A stretch of DNA of 5,552 nucleotides from Flavobacteriales bacterium UBA7325 (GTDB lineage: Bacteria; Bacteroidota; Bacteroidia; Flavobacteriales_D; Crocinitomicaceae). The position numbers and the translations under genes are program-made. The notes beneath the pieces are model-generated. The model saw only the letters and a list, made by a program, of their open reading frames with translations. It was not told the DNA's origin and did no database searches. The DNA lies in contig DKPV01000018.1 in NCBI GenBank assembly GCA_002471375.1, forward strand, positions 1 to 5,552, given 5' to 3'. Shown here piece by piece: positions 1-5,552 of this stretch; position 1 is the first letter of the stretch, and each line of letters starts with the position of its first letter.

Positions 1-1
1 A

Positions 2-280
2 AAAGAATTATTTGGCGGGGCTAATGTTGACTATATCGAACTAATGGTAAACGGAGCACTCGTGGTCGATGTTCGTTCAAGTCAGGAATTTAAAGGTGGA
101 TATTTTAAGGGAAGTAAGAATATACCACTACCTGTTCTTACGAATATAACGAAGGCGCTAAATGGTAAAGTTGTTATACTGGTATGTAAATCGGGAGGTA
201 GAGCAGGTAGTGCTGAAGGTATCTTGACTAGAGCAGGAGTCGAAGTTTACAATGCCGGGGCTTGGCAGAACCTAACTTAA
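2..280 (+). CDS. Small cytosolic rhodanese-domain protein (5' end cut by window edge)
   Basis: The frame is open from base 2 to the TAA at 278-280, so the true start lies just outside the window. The visible part begins KELFGGANVDYIEL. Small single-domain rhodanese proteins are about 100 residues long, so probably only a few residues are missing; the ATG at 44 would cut off the first strand and is not the likely start. Rhodanese landmarks are present: the VVDVRSSQEF strand and loop, the FKGSKNIPL segment (equivalent to the usual GHI.GA.NIP), and the active-site loop CKSGGRAG with its catalytic Cys at 185-187. No signal peptide is visible, so it probably acts in the cytoplasm, moving sulfane sulfur through a Cys-persulfide. 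It ends 5 nt before the methyltransferase gene, suggesting one transcript. The natural sulfur donor and acceptor cannot be told from the sequence. Confidence 0.93.
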   Translation, partial: KELFGGANVDYIELMVNGALVVDVRSSQEFKGGYFKGSKNIPLPVLTNITKALNGKVVILVCKSGGRAGSAEGILTRAGVEVYNAGAWQNLT

Positions 281-285
281 TAGAC

Positions 286-900
286 ATGAGCTCAAAAGAT
301 CATTGGGAGAATATTTATGATAACAAGTCGCTTTCTGAAGTGTCTTGGTATCAACCATTGCCAGAAACATCAATAAACTTAGTAAAAGAAGCGTCATCCA
401 ATTTGGAGGCATCGATAATTGATATTGGAGGCGGAGATAGTTTTCTTGCCGAATCATTAATTAACGAAGGATACTCGAGCTTAACAGTCTTAGATATTTC
501 CAGCAAAGCCTTAGAACGTGCAAAAGAACGATTAGGGAACACTACAAAAAGTGTTGATTATATAGCAACGGATATACTTAACTTCAATCCATCCGATACA
601 TATGAAGTCTGGCATGATCGTGCAGCATTTCATTTCCTGACTGAGAAAGACGATGTCGACCGATATGTAAAGATCGCAACTAATTCAATTTTGCCCGGTG
701 GCAGTCTAATCCTTGGGACTTTTGCAGAGAATGGACCTGACAAATGCAGTGGAATAATAATTAATAAATATAGCATTGCAGAATTAAGTGAAGTATTCTC
801 CGCTGATTTCGATTTGATTAATGGTTTTAATCAAGAGCACGATACGCCATTCGATACCATTCAAAATTTTACATTTATACACTTAAGAAAGAAAAAATGA
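286..900 (+). CDS. Class I SAM-dependent methyltransferase
   Basis: A 204-residue protein with the seven-strand Rossmann methyltransferase pattern. Motif I, IIDIGGGDSFLAE, lies at about residues 44-56 and binds SAM. An acidic strand end, LTVLDIS, is at about 66-72, a motif II-like ATDIL at 94-98, and WHDRAAFHFLT at 109-119, which I associate with this bacterial subfamily. The N-terminal KDHWENIYDNK and SWYQPLPE stretches resemble a group of small methyltransferases often annotated only by fold. I chose the ATG at 286 because MSSKDHWENIY is a natural start 5 nt after the previous stop. A TTG at 262 is in frame but would overlap the rhodanese gene by 19 nt. Its TGA overlaps the ATG of the next gene (ATGA), implying translational coupling. 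Rhodanese neighbours make a thiol, sulfide or chalcogen substrate plausible, but this is inference; protein or small-molecule O/N-methylation is not excluded. Confidence 0.93.
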   Translation: MSSKDHWENIYDNKSLSEVSWYQPLPETSINLVKEASSNLEASIIDIGGGDSFLAESLINEGYSSLTVLDISSKALERAKERLGNTTKSVDYIATDILNFNPSDTYEVWHDRAAFHFLTEKDDVDRYVKIATNSILPGGSLILGTFAENGPDKCSGIIINKYSIAELSEVFSADFDLINGFNQEHDTPFDTIQNFTFIHLRKKK

Positions 901-1298
901 AAGGATAGATTTTAATACTAGGATTCAGTCTGTTTTGGTTAACAACTTGTGCACAAGAAGTTCCGGAAACAGCGACTCAAACTGAAGCAGAAAGTAATGA
1001 ACCTCAAGTGATTCGAGTTTCGAAAGCTTCATTTAAAACAATTCTTGATGCTAATCCAGGAGTTACCCTTGTGGATTTGCGAACTCCAACTGAATATAAC
1101 GGTGAGAAAATCGGAGATGCGGTTAATATTGACTTTTTAAATTCGTCTTTTGGTGTAGAAATCAGTAAATTAGAGAAAGACAGCTTAACACTTATCTATT
1201 GTAAGTCTGGTGGCAGAAGTTCTAGAGCACTATCTCAAATGTACGCGCTTGGTTTTACAAATGTCCGAGAGTTAGAAGGTGGGTATATGGGCTGGTAA
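897..1298 (+). pseudogene. Lipoprotein rhodanese, interrupted by TAG at codon 4
   Basis: The ATG at 897 overlaps the methyltransferase stop. Read in frame it gives MKG, then TAG (906-908), then ILILGFSLFWLTTCAQE. This is a complete type II signal peptide with lipobox-like LTTC and the CAQE start common in Bacteroidota lipoproteins. A Glu/Thr-rich linker follows, then a rhodanese domain: LVDLRTPTEYNGEKIGDAVN, and active loop CKSGGRSS with the catalytic Cys at 1200-1202. The domain ends GGYMGW before TAA. One substitution (AAG, CAG, TAT and others) would restore the gene, so the lesion is recent, a sequence error, or read through. As written, translation could restart only at GTG 1008, giving a 96-residue cytosolic domain without its membrane anchor. 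The intact form would be an envelope sulfurtransferase. The upstream frame is too signal-like to be chance. Confidence 0.82.
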
Positions 1299-1309
1299 AA
1301 AAGAGCATT

Positions 1310-1575
1310 ATGAGCCTAATAATTGAAGTACAAAACCTTAAATGTGAAGGGTGTGCAGGTACGATCACATCTAAAATTTTAGCACTAGAGGGTGTCGAGA
1401 AAGTCATAGTCGATGTTGAATCTTCTGCGGTTGAAGTGAGTATTGAGGAGGAAGCATTCTCAGAGACTGTTGTAACTCGCTTAAGCGAGCTTGGGTATCC
1501 TGTGTTGGAGATCATAATGGAATTGGTCAAAAGGCTAAATCCTATGTCAGTTGTGCCATTGGTAAGATGAGTTGA
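1310..1575 (+). pseudogene. HMA-type metal-binding protein with a one-base frameshift near the C-terminus
   Basis: The ATG at 1310 lies 11 nt after the previous stop. The product begins MSLIIEVQNLKCEGCAG, with the CxxC metal-binding pair of the heavy-metal-associated fold (Cys12 and Cys15). It continues with the usual beta-alpha-beta-beta-alpha-beta pattern: ALEGVEKVIVDVE, AVEVSIEEE, a helix, then LGYPV. In the initial frame it runs on to a TGA at 1568-1570 with an unconvincing tail. In the next frame, from 1507, the sequence reads GDHNGIGQKAKSYVSCAIGK and ends MS-TGA at 1573-1575. From memory, a KAKSYVSCAIGKM-type tail is typical of small flavobacterial HMA proteins, so one base has probably been lost at about 1502-1508. 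There is no obvious slippery heptamer there. The metal core is unaffected and the shifted product could still fold. Likely a copper-type chaperone or sensor domain; the metal is not determined by the sequence. Confidence 0.8.
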
Positions 1576-1713
1576 GTTAGTAAACTTTTGATTCAAATGT
1601 GTACTTGACCTTGGCATATAATTTGTTTAGGGTGCATGAGTAATTATTAGTTTATTTTTCATCTATTATACAAGGTTTTTGGATTAAAGTCGTTAAAAAA
1701 GAGATCGAGTAAT

Positions 1714-2208
1714 ATGAAGCACTTATTTTTCATACTGTTGTTTATCCTTTCTCACCAATCATTTGGTCAGGTCCAGAGTAGAAGTTATAGTGACATGCTC
1801 TATAAGCTACTTGATCATAGTGTAGATGAAATCAGTGTTTCGGAAGCATCAGAACTTGGTGAATCAACTCTTTTTTTAGATGCTCGTGAGAAAAAGGAGT
1901 ATGATGTTAGTCACATCAATGGAGCGAAATGGGTAGGATATGATAACTTCAAAATGAAGCGAATGTCAGGTGTCCCAAAGAACAAGGAAATTGTTATTTA
2001 TTGTTCTGTTGGCTACAGAAGCGAGAAAATTGCAGAACGTCTAGAAAAATCCGGTTATACAAATGTCAAGAACCTATACGGGAGTATTTTTGAATGGGTG
2101 AATCAAGGGCATCCGGTTTATACTAATAGTGGAAAGAAAACTATGAAAGTACATGCGTATGACAAAGAGTGGGGGCAATGGCTTCGAAAAGGTCAAAAGG
2201 TCTACTAA
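1714..2208 (+). CDS. Exported rhodanese-domain sulfurtransferase
   Basis: An intact 164-residue protein. Residues 1-18 form a type I signal peptide: MKH, a hydrophobic core LFFILLFIL, and likely cleavage after SFG before Gln19. The mature part has a short N-terminal region with a VDEISVSEA segment, then a rhodanese domain: FLDAREKKEYDVSHINGAKW (residues 54-73), and active loop YCSVGYRSEK with catalytic Cys97 (2002-2004). NVKNLYGSIFEWVNQGHPVY (residues 117-136) is the usual domain end. The C-terminal extension KVHAYDKEWGQWLRKGQKVY is conserved, as I recall, in flavobacterial periplasmic rhodaneses. It should act in the periplasm, unlike the first rhodanese. A 138-bp gap separates it from the HMA gene, so it may have its own promoter, though I found no convincing one. 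Two hairpins follow the stop. Confidence 0.94.
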   Translation: MKHLFFILLFILSHQSFGQVQSRSYSDMLYKLLDHSVDEISVSEASELGESTLFLDAREKKEYDVSHINGAKWVGYDNFKMKRMSGVPKNKEIVIYCSVGYRSEKIAERLEKSGYTNVKNLYGSIFEWVNQGHPVYTNSGKKTMKVHAYDKEWGQWLRKGQKVY

Positions 2209-2219
2209 AAAGTTTTATT

Positions 2220-2243
2220 ATTGAGAAAAGTTCCTTTCTCAAT
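2220..2243. other. Perfect hairpin after the exported rhodanese gene
   Basis: ATTGAGAAA (2220-2228) pairs with TTTCTCAAT (2235-2243) around a 6-nt loop, AGTTCC, starting 12 nt after the stop at 2208. No T-tract follows on the plus strand, so it is not a classic intrinsic terminator alone. It may protect the mRNA 3' end or work together with the stronger hairpin just downstream. Confidence 0.6.
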
Positions 2244-2252
2244 ACATTAATG

Positions 2253-2288
2253 AAAGAAGCCGCTCATACAATGATCGGCTTCTTTTTT
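2253..2288 (+). terminator. Rho-independent terminator of the rhodanese cluster
   Basis: AAAGAAGCCG (2253-2262) pairs perfectly with CGGCTTCTTT (2276-2285), and the U-tract TTTTTT covers 2283-2288. The 13-nt loop contains TCAT and ATGA, which can extend pairing inward. It lies 45 nt after the rhodanese stop and 18 nt before the end of the convergent cytochrome remnant, so it may also weakly stop minus-strand transcripts. Confidence 0.88.
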
Positions 2289-2305
2289 ATTGCGTTAGAG
2301 CAATT

Positions 2306-2668
2306 CTATTTAAACTCTCCGTTGCATCCGCCATCAGATGAGCAGATGCCTTCTGAGTCTCCTAGGTCGAATAGGTAATCTGCTATTTCGGCTACTCCCT
2401 TAGAATCAAATTCTTACCTAGGCATGAGGCAGAATTTTCTGCGAGCCCCGGGCATCACAGATTTATCACCCGTTGGTTTTTTACACCATTCGACATTTGT
2501 ATTTCTCAACTCCTTTTTTACGATGTCTCCATCCCAAAAATGATCTTTTACTCTGCTCATAGGTGGTGCAAGCATGTTATCTGATCCTTGGGTATTATGA
2601 CAGGAATTACAATTGTTTTCCATTAATTCTTTCCCGTTCAACTTCATGTTACTATTATTATATTTCAC
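2306..2668 (-). pseudogene. c-type cytochrome remnant: no signal peptide, in-frame TAA
   Basis: On the minus strand the sequence reads MKLNGKELMENNCNSCH, a CxxCH heme c attachment motif (codons 2597-2611). APPMSRVKDHF and SVMPGARRKFCLMPR follow; the Met at 2453-2455 is a candidate axial ligand. This matches a small single-heme cytochrome family with APPM.xVK.HY and MPGA.RRF.LMP signatures, as I remember it. A TAA at 2414-2416 interrupts the frame, yet it continues sensibly as EFDSKGVAEIADYLFDLGD and a Cys-containing tail to TAG at 2306-2308, which would be the natural end. The usual start candidates are GTG 2666-2668 and ATG 2645-2647, but neither gives a signal peptide, and an in-frame TAA lies just upstream. 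Heme c attachment needs export, so the gene is probably 5'-truncated as well as interrupted. It converges on the rhodanese cluster. Confidence 0.8.
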
Positions 2669-2770
2669 GGTATGTAATTGGCAAATAACGATTTAATTGT
2701 TCGAAAGAATGAAATTTAACATGGCTGCTGATATAATTATCCTAACTTTACATTCTAATCACACTGAAAA

Positions 2771-3175
2771 TTGACAGCTATCAAACACATAGAACACGAT
2801 TTTTGTACCATGACTTTGAGAGAAGATGGGGTACTGGAGCAGCGCTTTGTTGAAGATGAGCCTTACGAGGTTACAGCTGAAGAGCTTATCAAATTCAGGG
2901 AGTCTTTTCTGCTCATTTCTAATGGCGTAAAACTGCCAATGATTAGTATTGCCGGAAAACAAGGATCCATATCGGCGGATGCTCGCGATATAAATATTAG
3001 CTCTCGCTATACATCGGCTTTGGCACTTGTTATTGTCGAATTACCTCAAAGATTACTTTCAAATTTTTACTTTAAAATTAAAAAGGTCGATTACCCAATC
3101 AAAACCTTTAAAACTGAGGAGGAAGCTACAAAATGGCTTTTGCAGCAAACGCGCAGGAATCAGTTGGTTGGTTAG
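2771..3175 (+). CDS. STAS/SpoIIAA-like small protein (DUF7793 type)
   Basis: A 134-residue cytosolic protein without signal peptide or membrane segments. It begins with a strand-turn-strand CTMTLREDGVLEQRF, then EPYEVTAEELIKFRESF, ISNGVKLPMISIAG, a helix with DARDINISSRY, ALALVIVELPQRLLSNFYFK, and closes VDYPIKTFKTEEEATKWLLQ. This order of alternating strands and helices, and the closing P.K.F..EEEA..WL, resembles Bacteroidota proteins annotated as STAS/SEC14-like or DUF7793; this is recollection, not a search. Such proteins have no established function. The start is uncertain: an in-frame TGA at 2765-2767 leaves TTG 2771 as the longest option, while ATG 2810 would remove the first 13 residues. 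The gene is intact, with broken genes on both sides. It ends in TAG and the frame stays open into the next gene, though that gene has its own start and signal peptide. Confidence 0.82.
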   Translation: MTAIKHIEHDFCTMTLREDGVLEQRFVEDEPYEVTAEELIKFRESFLLISNGVKLPMISIAGKQGSISADARDINISSRYTSALALVIVELPQRLLSNFYFKIKKVDYPIKTFKTEEEATKWLLQQTRRNQLVG

Positions 3176-3229
3176 ACTTCTCGGAAACTCTTTGCTGTAA
3201 AATTTGAAGTATCTTATTACTTTGGCTCA

Positions 3230-4453
3230 ATGAGTTTTCTCGTACGTTTTCTTTCTATATGCTTTTCAGTTCTTATTTGTACGTGCCCATTGTATGCGCA
3301 AAGAGATAGTTCATCAACTATTGCCGTGAGTCATTATCGAGGTGACACTGTTTATTGGGAAAAATTGACCATTCAGAATTTTATTGATGATAAACATGTC
3401 TTCGAGCGCATAGAAAATATAATTTGGGAGGATGAAACCAATTTTGTAACGACGATGCATTATTACTATTTAAATGGTGAATTAGTTAAGACGATAAGAG
3501 TAGAAGAGGATCAGTATGTCTGCGAACTAATTGTTCAATCTGATAATTCGTTCTTATTGCAAGTTGAAATGCCATAGTTTTATACGCTTACAGTTGACAG
3601 CAGTGCAGGCCTCAAATACCCGATGATTGATTCAATAGCGCTAGATGAACGATTCTGTGGCAGTCACTCAACTAAACAACGCTTTTCTCACCTTATTTGC
3701 ATGTAACAACGAACTAGTTCTATTACAACGATGATTCTCCGTCATATGTGATTGATTCAGTTTTTTTTAACCGTCGTGGAGATGCTATAAGGCAGGTAAC
3801 GTACGCTCAAGGCAAGATTACGCTTGAGTATGTTCATAGCTATAAATATGACGATCAATGGCGGATGATTGAAAAAAAAATGGGAAAACTTGACCTCGGG
3901 AACTGAGTTTGAAACAGTCACAAAGTATATCTATAAAGGCGATACAAAATTACAAATCTATCATTCTTATCATCACTTCAACGAACAGGAGAAGATGAGC
4001 TATTCAAATAACTATTGCAGTGATAGTTGTGATCCTGTAAAACAAAAGAATTATATTGGCTACTCACTTCAAAAAACGTTCTATTCCGAAAGAAACGATG
4101 GGCATTTATGTTCTTTTGGGGTAACTCCTAGTGGAGATACGAGTGACATATCTGAGTTTATCAGAGTGGAAGGAAAGCATAGCTTTGAGTCATGGAGTAG
4201 GCAGGAGATTCGTTCTGATGAGTACCAGTATTCTATGAGCGATACAATATCAAAGAGGCAAGGTTACACGATCAATTATGCTACCTACCGTCTTTCTGAA
4301 GAGTAGTTTTATAGAAGATTAAAACCGACTCGCAAAAACAGAGTCACTAGGAGCGGTCAAGAAGTATATGATTCCTTAGGAAGAATAATTGTGAAAATAG
4401 AGGAGACTTCCTTTAACGGTAGAAGATAGTATCACTACGATTATAATGATTAG
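3230..4453 (+). pseudogene. Exported Tyr-rich, YD/RHS-like protein of about 400 residues, multiply interrupted
   Basis: The ATG at 3230 opens a signal peptide, MSFLVRFLSICFSVLICTCP, cleaved probably near LYA-Q, and 115 residues are readable before TAG 3575-3577. The same frame resumes as FYTLTVDSSAGLKYPMIDSI. The most economical path then moves one base forward near 3645-3650 (NDSVAVTQLNNAFLTLF), again near 3715-3722 (YYNDDSPSYVIDSVFF), and again in the A9 run 3872-3880 (WENLTSGTEFETVTKYIYKG), which returns to the starting frame. It runs to TAG 4304-4306, resumes as FYRRLKPTRKNR and VYDSLGRIIVKIEETSFNGR, meets TAG 4427-4429, and ends YHYDYND before TAG 4451-4453. The Tyr-rich strand repeats look like YD/RHS or MORN-type secreted proteins, but I do not recognise the family. 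Codon content in every segment looks coding. The two middle shift points are approximate. Confidence 0.68.
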
Positions 4454-4455
4454 AC

Positions 4456-4487
4456 AAAAAAAAGCCCCAGCGCTAAGCGAGGGGCTT
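4456..4487 (-). terminator. Rho-independent terminator of the T9SS surface protein gene
   Basis: On the minus strand, AAGCCCC (4481-4487 read in reverse) pairs with GGGGCTT (4462-4468 in reverse), with a GC-rich 12-nt interior. A run of eight Ts (A8 at 4456-4463 on the plus strand) follows. It starts 22 nt after the TAA at 4509-4511. The plus-strand side lacks a T-tract, so the direction is mainly minus. Confidence 0.9.
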
Positions 4488-4508
4488 CATTCAATTAGTA
4501 ATATAAAC

Positions 4509-5552
4509 TTACTTCAGAATCACGAGATCTTTCGTGTAGACCTTAGCAGACGTAGTTACTTTAACAATATATTTTCCTGATGATAGCGATGAACCATCAA
4601 CAGTACCTGCAACATTATCAGTAGGTAATTCAATTGATCGTCCTAATGCGTCAATTACAATGATTTGCTCAATTGTTCCGTCAAACCCAACAGTAAACAT
4701 TCCGTTTGATGTTGGGTTAGGGTAAATACTAACTGCATCACTATTCATTTCCACTAATCCAGAGAAATCGATAGTAACACATGCCGATGTATCAGAACAC
4801 AAAGAGTCACTCACAATTACTGCATAATCACCTGCAGTTGAAGGAGTGTATGATTGGTTAGTTTCACCTGCAAATTCATTGTTAGTTGAACAATCAATCC
4901 ATTGGTATGAAAACCCTGTTGCATTCGCTGTAATCATAGCTCCTGAAACACTAGTTGTATTGTCGATTGTATTTACCGTTACATTTTGCGTTTGTGTCGC
5001 AATGTTTCCATTACCGTCATCGAAAGACCACGTAACTACCGTTAAACCAGCAGTTGTTAATGGGAATGACACATCAGCGACTCCCGAAATTGATCCAGCA
5101 CAGCTATCAGATGCAGTAGGAATAACAGACGGTGTAAAGCTTCCACATACCTCTTCATCATTTAATGATACGAAATCTAAAGTAGGTAAAATTGTATCTA
5201 TCAACGTTACCGTTTGAGTTTGAGTAGAAATGTTACCACTCCCATCATCAAATGACCAGGTAATTACTGTTGCTCCTTGCGCCGTAATAGGGAAAGTTAC
5301 ATCTGGAGTACCGTTAATTGCTCCTGCACAAAAATCCGTGGCAGTAGGAGTGATAGTAGGTGTGAATTCGCATATCGCTGAATAATCAGGAAGGGAAGCA
5401 TTATCGGCAACAGGCGCGGTAACATCAATACCTGTAATTATTACATTCTGATTTTGAGTTGTTGTATTTACACCATCGAAGTATGACCAAGTAATAACGG
5501 TAGTACCTATTGTGGTAATTGGGAATGTAGTTGTAGTAGTTCCGACAATTCC
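4509..5552 (-). CDS. HYR-repeat surface protein with T9SS C-terminal sorting domain (N-terminus outside window)
   Basis: The frame is open from the right edge to TAA 4509-4511, giving 347 visible codons; a TTG at 5202 is internal, not a start. From the N-terminal side it has the tail of one HYR-like Ig-fold repeat and two full repeats of 76 residues with the signature DxCAG..G..DV.FP.T..G.TVxTWSFDDG.GN..TQTQ. Next is an Ig/PKD-like domain with FSYQWIDCSTNNEFAGETNQ, SYTPSTAGDYAVIVSDSLC and SDTSACVTI. The last approximately 75 residues are a type A T9SS sorting domain: VSIYPNPTSNGMFTV, IIVIDALGR, SSLSSGKYIVKVTT, ending KDLVILK. This domain directs export through the outer membrane via T9SS and is normally cleaved, with attachment to the surface or release. 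The protein is probably an adhesin or a large surface protein; any catalytic domain would be outside the window. Confidence 0.95.
   Translation of the reverse strand, partial: GIVGTTTTTFPITTIGTTVITWSYFDGVNTTTQNQNVIITGIDVTAPVADNASLPDYSAICEFTPTITPTATDFCAGAINGTPDVTFPITAQGATVITWSFDDGSGNISTQTQTVTLIDTILPTLDFVSLNDEEVCGSFTPSVIPTASDSCAGSISGVADVSFPLTTAGLTVVTWSFDDGNGNIATQTQNVTVNTIDNTTSVSGAMITANATGFSYQWIDCSTNNEFAGETNQSYTPSTAGDYAVIVSDSLCSDTSACVTIDFSGLVEMNSDAVSIYPNPTSNGMFTVGFDGTIEQIIVIDALGRSIELPTDNVAGTVDGSSLSSGKYIVKVTTSAKVYTKDLVILK
4974..5552 (-). repeat. Tandem HYR-type protein repeats, about 228 bp per unit
   Basis: Two full units of 76 codons (5202-5429 and 4974-5201) follow the tail of a third (5430-5552), counted on the minus strand. 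The anchor Trp codon of the TWS(F/Y)(D/F)DG motif lies at 5487, 5256 and 5028, spacings of 231 and 228 bp. The two full units share the framework residues but differ at many codons, so the duplication is old. Confidence 0.85.

Noticed and set aside
1255..1617. Antisense open frame of 120 codons across the HMA gene
   Set aside because: It is rich in Ser/Thr/Leu from antisense codons, has no recognisable domain, and lies opposite a clearly coding HMA frame.
1605..1625. TTGACC and TATAATTTG as a promoter for the exported rhodanese
   Set aside because: The two elements are only 6 bp apart, too close for a sigma70 promoter, and the second misses the Bacteroidota TAnnTTTG pattern by its first two bases.
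2169..2378. Plus-strand open frame of 69 codons overlapping the rhodanese end, both hairpins and the cytochrome remnant
   Set aside because: It runs through a terminator and antisense to the cytochrome tail; its composition does not look like protein.
3191..3224. TTTG (3191) and TTACTTTG (3217) as a Bacteroidota-type promoter for the 3230 gene
   Set aside because: Spacing of 22 bp is acceptable, but the predicted transcript start falls at the ATG itself and the motif is common in AT-rich DNA; too weak to list.
3173..3232. Readthrough fusion of the DUF7793-like protein to the downstream exported protein
   Set aside because: The frame is open between them, but the downstream protein has its own ATG and signal peptide, which would make no sense as an internal segment.
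3673..3717. TAA 3673 and TAG 3715 as further nonsense codons of the 3230 gene
   Set aside because: Both are in frame 1, whereas the coding signal in that stretch is better in frame 3, which is open from 3645 to 3731.
4846..5217. Plus-strand open frame of 123 codons opposite the HYR repeats
   Set aside because: It is the shadow of a strongly supported T9SS/HYR gene, open only because of that gene's codon composition.

Overview
The window is low-GC DNA that looks like a member of the Bacteroidota, probably Flavobacteriales or a relative. The strongest clue is the minus-strand gene at the right edge. It ends in a type IX secretion (T9SS) C-terminal sorting domain preceded by HYR-type repeats, a layout characteristic of this phylum. 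A TTTC-AQE style lipoprotein signal and poor Shine-Dalgarno sequences fit the same group. The assignment is inferred from the sequence only.

Left region (1-2288, plus strand): a compact cluster around sulfur-transfer domains. It holds the end of a small cytosolic rhodanese, a class I SAM-dependent methyltransferase 5 nt downstream, a second rhodanese that overlaps the methyltransferase stop (ATGA) and was apparently a lipoprotein, a small heavy-metal-associated (HMA) protein, and, after a 138-bp gap, a third, exported rhodanese followed by two hairpins. Together they suggest handling of persulfide or other reactive sulfur, with a metal-binding partner, on both sides of the inner membrane. Two of the five are broken: the lipoprotein rhodanese has TAG at codon 4, and the HMA gene has a one-base frameshift before its last 22 codons.

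Middle region (2306-4453): a minus-strand c-type cytochrome remnant (heme motif kept, export signal absent, in-frame TAA), then an intact small STAS/SpoIIAA-like protein (DUF7793 type, by recollection). After that comes a gene for an exported, Tyr-rich, weakly YD/RHS-like protein of about 400 residues. It is interrupted by three in-frame TAG codons and three frame changes, all in the same direction.

Right region (4456-5552, minus strand): a terminator and the C-terminal 347 codons of a large T9SS-secreted, HYR-repeat surface protein that runs off the right edge.

The most notable feature is the run of broken but still readable genes (four of nine) lying between intact ones. Recent gene decay or consensus-sequence error explains this most simply. 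TAG predominates among the nonsense codons, so suppression or recoding deserves a quick check, but the frameshifts are not explained by it.
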